Assembly: GCF_042945595.1 (NCBI RefSeq) | Contig: NZ_CP168493.1 | Location: forward strand, 1,984,001 to 2,048,000 | Reading direction: 5' to 3' | DNA length: 64,000 bases | From: Psychrobacillus sp042945595 | GTDB lineage: Bacteria > Bacillota > Bacilli > Bacillales_A > Planococcaceae | Shown here: positions 16,654-25,314 of the stretch, piece by piece | Numbering within the stretch: the stretch's first letter is position 1 | How the letters are laid out: each line of letters starts with the position of its first letter | The notes under the pieces: generated by a model | Database searches by the model: none | Told to the model about the DNA's origin: nothing | What the model saw: only the letters and a program-made list of their open reading frames with translations | Position numbers and translations under genes: made by a program

Positions 16654-17907
16654 TTATTTCTTATGTCCACCAAGCAATCCAGCTCGTTTTATCGCTGTTC
16701 CTGCATCTGTATAGGACACTGCACGTAAAATTGCAGAGGAGCCATATTTGCTTCGCAAGTCATCCATTGTTTTTCCTAATTTCCGTACTTTCCATTTATC
16801 TTCTTCAAATAAGCTTAGTTGCATCGAGTGCTCCGGTTCTAAATTCGTTAAGGATATCGATAATCTGCGAACGGGACGATGATCATAAAACTCGTCAAAA
16901 ATCCGATCACATACTTTATATATTTTCATCGTGGCATTCGTTGATTCTTCAATTGAGCGAGAACGGTCAAATCCTCCTCCAAAAGCCTCTTTACTATATC
17001 CAACAGCAAGATGTATCGTTCTTCCAACCATTTCTGCCTCTCTTGCACGTCTTGCCACGTCTTCACACATCTCAAGTACTACCGCCATCACTTCTTTTTT
17101 CGTTCGGTAATCACGAAACAGTACTTGCCCTTTTCCATAACTAATTTGTCCTTCTACTAGCGGTGCACCAAGCTCGGATAGATCAACTCCCCAAGCATGG
17201 TAATATAGCTGGTTTCCTATTACACCAAATTTACTTTCTAATATTTCTAAAGAAGTGTGCGCTAATTGCCCTACAGTGAAAATACCCATATTATTTAATG
17301 TTTTTTCGAGACGTGAGCCAATTCCCCACATTTTACTTAAAGGGGAAATCGGCCACAACTTTTTGGGAACATCTTCATACATCCATTTGGCAAAACCTGT
17401 TTTTTTCGCATCTAAATCTAGCGCAAGCTTCGCCAGTAGCATATTCGGTCCCATTCCAACTGCACATGGCAATTGAAATTGACTATACATCCCATCTTGT
17501 ATGCGCTTAATTGTATTCTCTACTGGTCCCCAAAGTTTTTCGGTTCCTCCTAAATCAGCAAAACATTCATCTACGCTATACACATGAATCGCTTCATTTG
17601 GAACAAACTGATTTAAGTAACGGACTATTTCAACGGAAACTCGAACAAAAAATTCCATTTTCGGCTCAATTAAATGAATAGACGGATGATCTGGAATTTC
17701 AAAGAGCCTAGTTCCTGTTTTCACCCCAAATTCTTTTTTCATTCTCGGCGAAGCAGCCAGTACAATACTCCCCTTTTGCTCCAAATTACCAATCACAGCA
17801 ATAGGTGTTGTCATCACATCGAGCCCAGCATCCGCTGCCGCACAACTTGCGAAAAAGCTTCGCATATCAATGCATATAATTTTTCGATTTTCTAACCCTT
17901 CGTACAT
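16654..17907 (-). CDS. Y-family DNA polymerase (UvrX/YqjW type)
   Basis: 417 residues. Translesion polymerase: palm motifs IICIDMRSFFASC and YSVDECFADLGG (catalytic acidic pair), the helix-hairpin-helix MWGIGSRLEKTLNNMGI, then little-finger and C-terminal segments including a QLSLF clamp-binding motif near residue 380. The Met in place of the usual Asp-Met-Asn-... pattern (DMRSFFAS) matches the YqjW/UvrX subgroup rather than DinB. ATG at 17907 with AGGGAGTGA upstream. LexA boxes cover its promoter, so it should be SOS-induced. Confidence 0.92.
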   Translation of the reverse strand: MYEGLENRKIICIDMRSFFASCAAADAGLDVMTTPIAVIGNLEQKGSIVLAASPRMKKEFGVKTGTRLFEIPDHPSIHLIEPKMEFFVRVSVEIVRYLNQFVPNEAIHVYSVDECFADLGGTEKLWGPVENTIKRIQDGMYSQFQLPCAVGMGPNMLLAKLALDLDAKKTGFAKWMYEDVPKKLWPISPLSKMWGIGSRLEKTLNNMGIFTVGQLAHTSLEILESKFGVIGNQLYYHAWGVDLSELGAPLVEGQISYGKGQVLFRDYRTKKEVMAVVLEMCEDVARRAREAEMVGRTIHLAVGYSKEAFGGGFDRSRSIEESTNATMKIYKVCDRIFDEFYDHRPVRRLSISLTNLEPEHSMQLSLFEEDKWKVRKLGKTMDDLRSKYGSSAILRAVSYTDAGTAIKRAGLLGGHKK

Positions 17908-17928
17908 ATTATTCACTCCCTCTAAAAG

Positions 17929-17967
17929 GAACATTCGTTCTTAATAGTATATTACAAACGTTCGTTC
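17929..17967 (-). promoter_or_regulatory. Two LexA boxes and promoter of the Y-family polymerase
   Basis: On the minus strand GAACGAATGTTC (plus 17929-17940) fits the Bacillus LexA consensus GAACNNNNGTTC exactly, and GAACGAACGTTT (plus 17956-17967) matches but for one base. A -10-like TATACT lies between them and a -35-like TTGAAT just upstream, so both boxes would block initiation. Confidence 0.85.
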
Positions 17968-18089
17968 TTATTCAATGGTAAATAATAGTTTTGCTTTTAC
18001 AAAAAAAGGCTTATCGAGACTATTTCAGACACAAACGCAACCAATCACTATGTAAGTGAGACTAAATGTAGCAGAACCGAGACCAATAC

Positions 18090-18131
18090 AAAAAGAGTGC
18101 GTTTTGAAATAGATAAATCAAAACACACTCT
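18090..18131 (-). terminator. Terminator beyond the third DinB gene
   Basis: AGAGTGTGTTTTGA pairs with TCAAAACGCACTCT (one mismatch) and is followed by T's on the minus strand. Confidence 0.8.
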
Positions 18132-18197
18132 GGTAATGGTCTATTAAATTTTTCTAGCATTTTTAGTACAACGGTATATTTCTTAGATGAATGTCAC

Positions 18198-18734
18198 TTA
18201 GCTTTTTAGGTAAGCTTCAGAAGAAATATACCGTTCTCTCATTATGTTGCGATGATGCAGTTCATGACCAGCAATGATAACGATAAGTGCACGGACCGAT
18301 ATTTCAGAATTGTTTGCTGTTCCACGGCGCAGCAAATCTTCGCTTGATAGACTTTTAATTAAATGAATGGTTGATTGGCGAACTACATACAAATTTTGAA
18401 GAAGGTCCTCTACTGACTGTTTATCAAAAGATGCATTTTGCACATATTCATTATCATTATAACCAGGAAGAGCAACAGTTTCGCCTCGAGCAATGGAGAG
18501 TAGCCTAAATCCCATGATACGCTCCGTATCTGCCATATGCCCTATCACTTCTTTTAAGCTCCATTTTTCAGGAGCATAACGAAAATGAGCTTGATGATCA
18601 GAAATGTCCTGAAGTAACGCAATTGTTTCTTCCATTTGTTGAACTAAAGTTTGTATGAAATCCCCATCAGATACCAATTCTACATAGGTTGAATAATAAT
18701 GTGCGTATTCATTTTTCCCTAGCAACTTTTGCAT
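18198..18734 (-). CDS. DinB/YfiT-family protein
   Basis: 178 residues. Four-helix DinB-like protein with candidate ligands in EVIGHMADTERIMGFR and GHELHHRN, typical of the YfiT/BSH-transferase-like branch. It is not a close relative of the two 157-residue DinB copies at 13.8 and 15.9 kb. ATG start followed by QKLLGKNEYA; ribosome site weak but present (GGAGA region upstream). Single-gene unit. Confidence 0.85.
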   Translation of the reverse strand: MQKLLGKNEYAHYYSTYVELVSDGDFIQTLVQQMEETIALLQDISDHQAHFRYAPEKWSLKEVIGHMADTERIMGFRLLSIARGETVALPGYNDNEYVQNASFDKQSVEDLLQNLYVVRQSTIHLIKSLSSEDLLRRGTANNSEISVRALIVIIAGHELHHRNIMRERYISSEAYLKS

Positions 18735-18924
18735 ATATATTCTCCTTTATATTTAATACTTTTATATATTCCCCAGTCCCCAAATAGTTCCTTTATTTGA
18801 TTAAACTAAGAGTTGTCTAAACAGTACACTAGCAACATTGTAATTGAAAAAGCACCTCTGTTTAAAAATGACACTTTTTATAAAGATTTATCGCTTTATC
18901 ACTAAGACATTTAAAGATGGATAC

Positions 18925-19965
18925 CTACAGTTTTGGCATATTTCTTTTTTCATTTTTATAAAGTAGTTGTAACTTTTCTTCTAACTGCTGCTGATTCCAC
19001 TCGATTGTTTTATCTGACACAAAGGCTATTTTCTTTCGCTTAGGAATCTTCACTTGACCACTCACAGCCCTTGTATACCCTTCAATCATTGCGGAAATAG
19101 CTAAAATGAGCAATGCAAAGCAGATAGCCGGAGCAAGTGGAAGCCACGGAGCACTTTGCAGATAACGAAACGAGGAACCAAAAAGTCCAGCCCATTCATA
19201 TGCAATCGATTTTGGCGGATCACCAAACATCGGATCATAAGTAACTTTCGTTCCCCCAACAAATAATTTAAGAAGCCCCAAATGGGTGAATACAACCAAC
19301 GTTTCCACCACCTGCTGACCATATAAAACAAATAATTTCTCGCGCATCATTGGAAATAAATGTCGTATAATAATTCGTCGACGACTAGCACCAAGAGTTT
19401 TGGATGCTAAAATATATTCCTCTTGATACAGTAAATTCGCTTCGTTGCTAATTAACGAAGCAACAATTGGTACCGTAATAACCGCCATTAGAATGACTTG
19501 AATGATAATGCGTTCCCAAACTGTTGTGGAAAATCCCTCAATTGGTTGCCATAGAACAGGTGATAACATAATATAAGCAAAAATGGTCATTGGTACGTAA
19601 TGGAGTGGATCGATAAAACTATTAATCACAGAACGATTCTTTTGCCAATACGTACCAATTGCGAATCCAAGTGGTACTGCAATAAACATTCGAACTGCAG
19701 CAACACTCATTGCAGCTATAATTGTATATTTTGCACCAAGCATAATTTTTGCCAACATATCATAGCCGTATTGGTCGGTTCCAAGTGGACGCACCCAGCT
19801 AGGTGACAAGGGAGCTGCCTCCACTAAACGTCCGTTCACGTACACAAAAAACGTTTGTTTCGGATCCGGTCCGAAAATCCACTCAAACACAAAACTTCCA
19901 ACCAAAAAGAAGGCAAGTACGGCAAACCCAAAAATAAAATATGGCTGCTTCCAAACGGATTTCAT
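18925..19965 (-). CDS. ABC permease, OppC/DppC-like
   Basis: 346 residues, six or so helices. The N terminus and GTDQYGYDMLAKIMLGAKYTI are the OppC-type entry region; EYILASKTLGASRRRIIIRHLFP is the EAA loop that docks the ATPase. ATG at 19965 with GGGGAGGTG 7 nt upstream, overlapping the stop of the upstream permease by 4 nt. A long charged C-terminal tail (after 310) is unusual. No binding protein or ATPase gene lies nearby. Confidence 0.85.
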   Translation of the reverse strand: MKSVWKQPYFIFGFAVLAFFLVGSFVFEWIFGPDPKQTFFVYVNGRLVEAAPLSPSWVRPLGTDQYGYDMLAKIMLGAKYTIIAAMSVAAVRMFIAVPLGFAIGTYWQKNRSVINSFIDPLHYVPMTIFAYIMLSPVLWQPIEGFSTTVWERIIIQVILMAVITVPIVASLISNEANLLYQEEYILASKTLGASRRRIIIRHLFPMMREKLFVLYGQQVVETLVVFTHLGLLKLFVGGTKVTYDPMFGDPPKSIAYEWAGLFGSSFRYLQSAPWLPLAPAICFALLILAISAMIEGYTRAVSGQVKIPKRKKIAFVSDKTIEWNQQQLEEKLQLLYKNEKRNMPKL

Positions 19966-20804
19966 TCGAAAGCACCTCCCCGGTTCAAACGGCGTAAGAA
20001 GTACCATTCACCAAAGCTATACAAGAAAAAAATAGGCAAGAAAAAGCTACAAACGGTAATTAAAAACAGCCCTCCGGATAAATGTTCACTCAGGTGAAAC
20101 ATAATGCCCGGCATATTAAACATTCGCTCTAAAATAAATAGATTCGAAAGCATGTACCACATCGTCTTTTTGGATTGAAAAAATATACTAATAATGGCAT
20201 TTTGAAAAATATGTATAAGTAAAATTACCAATTTACTAAAACCAAGAGACTTTGCAAGTTCAACATACATCTTACGTTCTTCTGCCTCAAACGTAAGCAT
20301 ACATAAACGATACAACTGAACCATTGGTAAAATCATTAAGCAAAAAACAGGTAACATATAAATCTTGTCACCACCGGTAACAGCAATTTTCGACACAAAA
20401 ATACCCGTATGCTTATGAATCATAATAACCGTTAATTGAACAAGTAAAATAACTAAAATGTCCGGTAAAGATTCCAAAAAGAAAAAGATTGTTTTAATTC
20501 TCTGCCTAACTTTCTCTTTATATAACATTGTGATAATCGTAAATGAAAGTGCCAAAACAATGGCAACCACTAAAGAAAGAACAAGTATTTCCAACGAATA
20601 ACTTATATACTCCACGATATGTAAACCGGAATATTGGTTAAAAAAGTCGGAGAGTGGAAAGATTGCAAGTAACTGCTGTCCATACTCCCTCCACCAAAAT
20701 TCCCCTTTTTGAAAACCTGTTATTAATATAGGTAAACCACTAAGCAGCAAAATGCCGATGAATGCAACCACCAATTGAAGCACCCATTTAATAAAACCTT
20801 TCAC
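19962..20804 (-). CDS. ABC permease, OppB/DppB-like (divergent)
   Basis: 280 residues, six helices, with an EAA-type loop KMYVELAKSLGFSKLVILLIHIFQN. Forms the heteromeric partner of the downstream OppC-like permease. GTG start with GGGGGAT 5 nt upstream. The usual OppB N-terminal conserved segment is poorly kept. Substrate unknown; peptide or nickel transport is the family default, but there is no supporting gene here. Confidence 0.8.
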   Translation of the reverse strand: MKGFIKWVLQLVVAFIGILLLSGLPILITGFQKGEFWWREYGQQLLAIFPLSDFFNQYSGLHIVEYISYSLEILVLSLVVAIVLALSFTIITMLYKEKVRQRIKTIFFFLESLPDILVILLVQLTVIMIHKHTGIFVSKIAVTGGDKIYMLPVFCLMILPMVQLYRLCMLTFEAEERKMYVELAKSLGFSKLVILLIHIFQNAIISIFFQSKKTMWYMLSNLFILERMFNMPGIMFHLSEHLSGGLFLITVCSFFLPIFFLYSFGEWYFLRRLNRGGAFE

Positions 20805-20925
20805 AAAAAATCCCCCTGTTGTCCGAAAATTATGATGAAATTATCATAACATAGTAAACAATAAGAAAAGAAAGATTTTGGTAGATTCTATTTTATGTAA
20901 GAAGGAAGTTTCCCCATTATTATAA

Positions 20926-20967
20926 AATGCCAAGAGATAGTGTGATTAATCCCTTGGCATTCTTATG
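20926..20967 (-). terminator. Terminator of the rib operon
   Basis: AATGCCAAGGGATTAATCACACT... on the minus strand pairs through AATGCCAAG/CTTGGCATT, followed by TTTATAAT. It is 23 bp past the ribH stop. Confidence 0.75.
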
Positions 20968-20989
20968 TGATAAAGATTTCAATTTTAAT

Positions 20990-21454
20990 TTAAAATAAAC
21001 GATTCAAATTTGCCATTTCAATTGCCGATACTGCAGCATCATAGCCTTTGTTTCCGACTTTTGTACCAGCACGTTCAATCGCTTGTTCAATTGTTTCCGT
21101 AGTTACGATGCCGAACATAACTGGAACACCTGTAGATAAACCGACACTTGCAATGCCCTTAGCAGTTTCATTACATACATAATCGTAGTGAGTAGTAGAA
21201 CCACGAATAACAGTACCAAGACCGATAATAGCATCATATTTTTTCGTTTCTGCCATCTTTTTTGCAATAAAAGGAACTTCAAATGCACCAGGTACCCACG
21301 CAACATCTACATTTTCCTCGGCAACGCCATGACGCTTCAAACCATCCAATGCACCGTCCAATAATTTACCATTAATAAATTCATTAAATCTACCAACAAC
21401 TACACCAATTTTTAAATCTGTACCTATTAAATTTGCTTCAAATACTTTTCCCAT
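20990..21454 (-). CDS. ribH: 6,7-dimethyl-8-ribityllumazine synthase
   Basis: 154 residues. Condenses 5-amino-6-ribitylaminouracil with 3,4-dihydroxy-2-butanone 4-phosphate. Signature segments: VGRFNEFI (ring binding), WVPGAFEVP, GTVIRGSTTHYDYVCNE (phosphate site, catalytic His), and GIVTTETIEQAIERAG. Forms icosahedral 60-mers in relatives. Last gene of the rib operon. Confidence 0.97.
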   Translation of the reverse strand: MGKVFEANLIGTDLKIGVVVGRFNEFINGKLLDGALDGLKRHGVAEENVDVAWVPGAFEVPFIAKKMAETKKYDAIIGLGTVIRGSTTHYDYVCNETAKGIASVGLSTGVPVMFGIVTTETIEQAIERAGTKVGNKGYDAAVSAIEMANLNRLF

Positions 21455-21492
21455 TCTTCATCTCTCCTATTAGTTCATTTTTATTTTATGAA

Positions 21493-22107
21493 TCAAACTG
21501 CCTGTTCTTGTTCATTTAGATATTTCACTAATGCTTCAATCGTTACAAACTTTAAATTATGGGTCTCCGCAATAGTATGTAATTCTGGAACTCTCGCCAT
21601 GGAACCATCCTCACTCATAATTTCACAAATGACTCCGGCAGGTTGAACTCCACAAAGTTTAGCGAAATCAACAGCAGCTTCCGTGTGACCAGGACGTTCG
21701 AGCACACCATTTTCTTTTGCAACAAGTGGGAACACATGACCAGGTCGGCGGAAATCTGAGCTAACTGATTCTACATTTAATAGCTGTAACATCGTTTCGG
21801 AGCGCTCAAATGCGCTAATACCTGTTTCCGTCGTTTTATAATCGATACTGACAGTAAAGGCTGTTTGATGATTATCCGTATTGTGTTGGACCATCGGATT
21901 CAAATCAAGACGATCCGCTAACTTTTGGGTTATAGGTGTGCAAATCAACCCACGACCATACGTTGCCATAAAGTTAATGTTTTCTGGTGTCGCATAATCT
22001 GCCAGCACTAGAAAATCTCCTTCATTTTCTCTACTTTCATCATCTACAACGATAATGATTTTCCCTTTTTTTAAATCTTCTACTGCTTCTTCAATTGAAT
22101 TGAACAT
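21493..22107 (-). CDS. ribB: 3,4-dihydroxy-2-butanone 4-phosphate synthase (single domain)
   Basis: 204 residues. Makes the four-carbon riboflavin precursor from ribulose 5-phosphate. VVDDESRENEGDF (metal/substrate Glu), FMATYGRGLICTP, DYKTTETGISAFERS, RPGHVFPL and RPGHTEAAVDF are all intact. In Bacillus-type operons this domain is normally fused to GTP cyclohydrolase II; here the protein stops after the DHBP domain, so RibA activity must come from elsewhere. Confidence 0.95.
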   Translation of the reverse strand: MFNSIEEAVEDLKKGKIIIVVDDESRENEGDFLVLADYATPENINFMATYGRGLICTPITQKLADRLDLNPMVQHNTDNHQTAFTVSIDYKTTETGISAFERSETMLQLLNVESVSSDFRRPGHVFPLVAKENGVLERPGHTEAAVDFAKLCGVQPAGVICEIMSEDGSMARVPELHTIAETHNLKFVTIEALVKYLNEQEQAV

Positions 22108-22128
22108 ATGTAACGTACCGCCTTTTCG

Positions 22129-22767
22129 TTAGAATCCATTTTGCCTTAAAAAGTCCATCGTGATCGGCGAACTTTCTTTCTTTCGCTCCAAATGATTTAT
22201 CACATACTTTCCAAGTAAATCATTTTCAATGTTCACTACTTCATGCTCCCGTTTAATGCCGAGAAGTGTTTCACTAAATGTAAGTGGAATAAGGGAAACT
22301 GTCAGCTGCTTTGGCTTTATATCGAAAATCGTTAAACTAATACCATCTACTGCAACCGAACCTTTTAGCATACAGAATTTACTTAGCTCTTCACTAATGC
22401 CAATATCCACGTATACGGCATTTTCTACTTTTCTTTTTCTTAAAATGATTCCTGTTCCATCCACATGTCCAGAAACAAAGTGACCGCCAAATCGACCGTT
22501 TGCAGGCATTGCACGCTCCAAATTAACCGCATGACCAATTTGCAAAGATTGAATGCTTGTAGACTTTACTGTTTCTGGCATAACATCCACTGTAAAAAGA
22601 GTATTGGAAAAGGAAATCACTGTTAAACAGACACCATTAACCGCAATACTATCGCCTAAATGGATGTCTTCTACAATCTTTTTGGATTCCAACGTTAACT
22701 GCATACTATTTGGTCCGCTTTTCATCGATTTAACTTTGCCTAAATCTTCTACAATTCCAGTGAACAT
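22129..22767 (-). CDS. ribE: Riboflavin synthase alpha subunit
   Basis: 212 residues from the ATG at 22767 (AAGAGGTG 6 nt upstream; a GTG three codons earlier overlaps that site). Dismutates two lumazines to riboflavin. Two homologous barrels, each with a MFTGIVEDLG- or GxxxSGHVDGTG-type motif; AVNGVCLTV and AVDGISLTI are the paired substrate loops. First gene after the tandem FMN riboswitches. Confidence 0.95.
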   Translation of the reverse strand: MFTGIVEDLGKVKSMKSGPNSMQLTLESKKIVEDIHLGDSIAVNGVCLTVISFSNTLFTVDVMPETVKSTSIQSLQIGHAVNLERAMPANGRFGGHFVSGHVDGTGIILRKRKVENAVYVDIGISEELSKFCMLKGSVAVDGISLTIFDIKPKQLTVSLIPLTFSETLLGIKREHEVVNIENDLLGKYVINHLERKKESSPITMDFLRQNGF

Positions 22768-22801
22768 AAAATACACCTCTTTTCTATTTCGAAATTTTTA
22801 T

Positions 22802-22842
22802 TCAAAAATAAAACCCCATAGAAACATCTCTACGGGGGATTT
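22802..22842 (-). terminator. Riboswitch terminator 2 (gene-proximal)
   Basis: On the minus strand CCCCGTAGAG ... CTATGGGG followed by TTTTATTTTT. It is the expression platform of the proximal FMN aptamer, about 35 bp before the ribE start. Confidence 0.85.
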
Positions 22843-22921
22843 AGGGAAATTATGTTTTACGCGTCAACAAATAAACCTCTTGAAGTAGTATTTTTCTCCA
22901 TAAGGAAATAAGCTTGTTCGA

Positions 22922-23052
22922 ACATCCTTCTCCCATCCAGACTATACTGTCGGCTTTGGAGTTGCACCAAATCCTGCCTTAAAGAAGGCTCACGGGCTTA
23001 GAATTTCTTCATCACCGTCGATTGGGAATTTCACCCGACCCCGAAGGACTAC
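22922..23052 (-). promoter_or_regulatory. FMN riboswitch, proximal copy
   Basis: The RFN consensus is read on the minus strand in order: TCCTTCGGGGTCGGGTGAAA, TTCCCAATCGACGGTGATGA, AGCCCGTGAGCC, GGATTTGGTGCAACTCC, GCCGACAGTATAGTCTGG and ATGGGAGAAGGAT. All six-way-junction elements are present. It differs from the distal copy at only a few bases and lies 276 bp from it. Confidence 0.95.
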
Positions 23053-23079
23053 ATGTATGAAATTTTGCTAGGTTTTATT

Positions 23080-23117
23080 CAAAAATAAAACCCCATAGAT
23101 ATATCTCTACGGGGTGA
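23080..23117 (-). terminator. Riboswitch terminator 1 (distal)
   Basis: CCCCGTAGAG ... CTATGGGG followed by TTTTATTTTT on the minus strand, nearly identical to the proximal terminator. It lies between the two aptamers, so the distal switch can stop transcription on its own. Confidence 0.85.
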
Positions 23118-23197
23118 TTAGGAAAATTACATTTTACGCATCAACAAATAAACGTATGGAAGTGCATTTTTCTCCATAAGAAAATAAGCTTGCTCGT

Positions 23198-23328
23198 ACA
23201 TCCTTCTCCCATCCAGACTATACTGTCGGCATTGGAGTTGCACCAAATCCTGCCTTAAAAAAGGCTCACGGGCTTAGAATTTCTTCATCACCGTCGATTG
23301 GGAATTTCACCCGACCCCGAAGGACTAT
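23198..23328 (-). promoter_or_regulatory. FMN riboswitch, distal copy
   Basis: A second full RFN element with the same conserved blocks as the proximal copy. The whole unit (aptamer, linker, terminator; 23073-23328) duplicates 22796-23052 with few substitutions and one 1-nt indel. Transcription from the promoter at ~23345 must pass both. Confidence 0.95.
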
Positions 23329-23342
23329 TCATCTATAAAAAA

Positions 23343-23371
23343 ATTATAGCACTTTAAGAGAAAATTTTCAT
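23343..23371 (-). promoter_or_regulatory. Promoter of the rib operon
   Basis: On the minus strand TGCTATAAT is a perfect extended -10 (plus 23343-23351), and a weak -35 lies 17 bp upstream. It is just ahead of the distal riboswitch. I see no second promoter between the two switches. Confidence 0.6.
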
Positions 23372-23421
23372 GTATAAAAATAAACATAAATTGTTTAATT
23401 TCTCTTCTTAAAGGTGGTAAC

Positions 23422-23458
23422 AAAAAAGACAGACTTTTATCAGACTGTCCTTCTACTT
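23422..23458 (-). terminator. Terminator beyond the methyltransferase pseudogene
   Basis: On the minus strand GGACAGTCTGATAAAAGTCTGTC and then a six-T run; stem GACAG/CTGTC with a slightly mismatched extension. Confidence 0.6.
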
Positions 23459-23468
23459 TTTTTACATA

Positions 23469-24209
23469 TTATTCTTTTACCAGTTTAACCATGTAAGACA
23501 TTGCTTCATTTATGTCAACATGTTCTAGATACTCCCATGTCTTGTAGTTCATCGCACCACCAGGTTTAATGTCGGCAAGTGTAAGTCCGGTATTCTCCAA
23601 TAACATTTTCAAATCTTGAGGAGAATAACATCTTAAAGATTGAGTAACGTTTCCATCCCCATCAAACCATGAATCAAGCATGCGGCAATTCATAAAATCA
23701 AAGTCATACTTTCGAAGTGTACTTCCTATCCTCATCTCTTGGCCTGCAACACTTGCCCAATACCAAGGAGTATAAATATCTATTAATATACAACCATCGG
23801 GTCTTAGCCAATTGCCCATTCGTTTTAATAATTTGTGTTGATCTTGATCATCGCCAATGCCGAATCCATCTATATAGCAAATGACGTCAAAGGATTTATC
23901 AAGTTCGACCTCATAAAAGTCCCCTTCTATGATTTCAAGAATGCCTATTAATCTATGTTCGCTATTCAGCTTTTTCATGTTGTCAATTCGAGAGGATACT
24001 AGCTCTATTGCAGTGACATCATATCCTTTTTTAGCAGCTGTTATTGCAAACTCACCGCCTCCAGCACCTAATTCCAAAATGGACTAGAAAGGGCTAGAAG
24101 CAAAAGTCTCTATTTTCGTCAATATTTCCTCATGCTCTTCGTTCTGGCCAGTTGAGCCTTCTTTATATAATTGAAATTGTTTGTCGTAAAAATTCTTTAC
24201 CCATTCCAT
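23469..24209 (-). pseudogene. SAM-dependent methyltransferase with in-frame TAG
   Basis: The gene opens at the ATG at 24207-24209 (GGAGTG 6 nt upstream) with MEWVKNFYDKQFQLYKEG, reads to ETFASSPF, and meets an in-frame TAG at 24084-24086 (codon 42). It then continues without a shift into SILELGAGGGEFAITAAKKGYDV (SAM-binding motif), FDVICYIDGFGIGDD, LRPDGCILIDIYTPWYW, ending MSYMVKLVKE. Total about 246 codons. The downstream 202-codon part contains the whole SAM fold and could conceivably be translated alone, but its start has no ribosome site. Confidence 0.85.
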
Positions 24210-24499
24210 ACTGAACACTCCTTATTCAACATTTTTATCATTCAATAAGGTCGATCAGGATGAATCAATTGTAAAGCAGAATATAATGCCCTCCAATAAC
24301 TTGTAGCTTAATAGATTATATCACAGATTATTAAGAAAATTATATGCTATGTATGAGTCGCCTCCTTCCGCTCCAAACAATAATCCTAATAAAGTAAGAG
24401 TATACTTCATCAAATCAATTAACTATTGTACTTTCTTTTGATTATCTAGCAAGCAGAAACTGAGAAAAAATTGATAATATCTAAGTATAATGAGGCAGG

Positions 24500-24590
24500 G
24501 AGTTCTGCGGGAATAGCAAATATAATTGCTACGAAAGCGAAGCGGCAGGAGCATGAGCGGAAGGCCACGCAGGAATACAGTGAGGCTACT
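24500..24590. repeat. GC-rich dispersed intergenic element
   Basis: AGTTCTGCGGGAATAGC ... GCGAAGCGGCAGGAGC ... GCGGAAGGCCACGCAGGAA. The paired CTGCGGG and GCAGGA blocks match the style of elements common between Bacillaceae genes (from memory). It is flanked by an imperfectly repeated AT-rich stretch: CTGAAAA-TCATTCTAATAAATTT near 24590 recurs as CTGAAAAA-TAATTCTAGTAAATTT near 24920. Confidence 0.55.
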
Positions 24591-24778
24591 GAAAAGTGTC
24601 ATTCTAATAAATTTTTCTAAAAATGTATTTTGTGATTATTCTTCGCAGGGAAATTTAACTACTCAGGTTTAGTGCTCTATCATTCGCTTTCCACGAGACT
24701 GGGCGCCTGATCCTACTCCTTTTTCTCAGTCTACATAATCGTAGTATGTAGAGTTAGTGATATTCCGAAAAGTGGTTA

Positions 24779-24882
24779 TTCCAACTAAGCAGATAATATT
24801 TCCAACTAAATCATCTTTTTTCCAACTAAGCGTCTCATTATTCTAACTAAAACTTCAATTTTTCCAACTAAGCCAATTTCCC
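24779..24882. repeat. 21-bp-period tandem array, TTCCAACTAA type
   Basis: TTCCAACTAA (one copy TTCTAACTAA) begins at 24779, 24800, 24820, 24841 and 24862: spacings 21, 20, 21, 21. A decayed sixth copy follows at 24884. The second half of each unit is variable. No open frame runs through it. It sits in a 1.1-kb gene-free gap (24210-25314). Confidence 0.8.
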
Positions 24883-25314
24883 TTTCCAAAAAGAGTGTAC
24901 AGACTCATTTCAAGGATACTGAAAAAGAGTAATTCTAGTAAATTTGCTAATAAGTAGTTTTTCCTGCGATTAATCGCCGTAAAAAAAATTGCCGCCGCGC
25001 TAAATTATACTATTTGAAGAAAAGATTCAGGGAATAACTACTATAAAAAATAATAATATAGAGTTTTTCAGTGTTCTCAATGCAGTGACGAGAAGATTGA
25101 AGCCATGCCCGCGAAAATCAACGGTATTTCTAAGTAAAAGAACCAGGCGTCTTTTTGCCCGATTTTTCTTATCAATCTAAAGAATTAAGGAAAAAAAGAT
25201 TTTGGTGTCATATTGTTAAGAATAAATGTATATTTTATTTTAATAAAATTTTATTGTTATTCGATAAATTCGGCGTTACAATATTCATATAAATCAAAAA
25301 TTGAGGTGTTTTTT

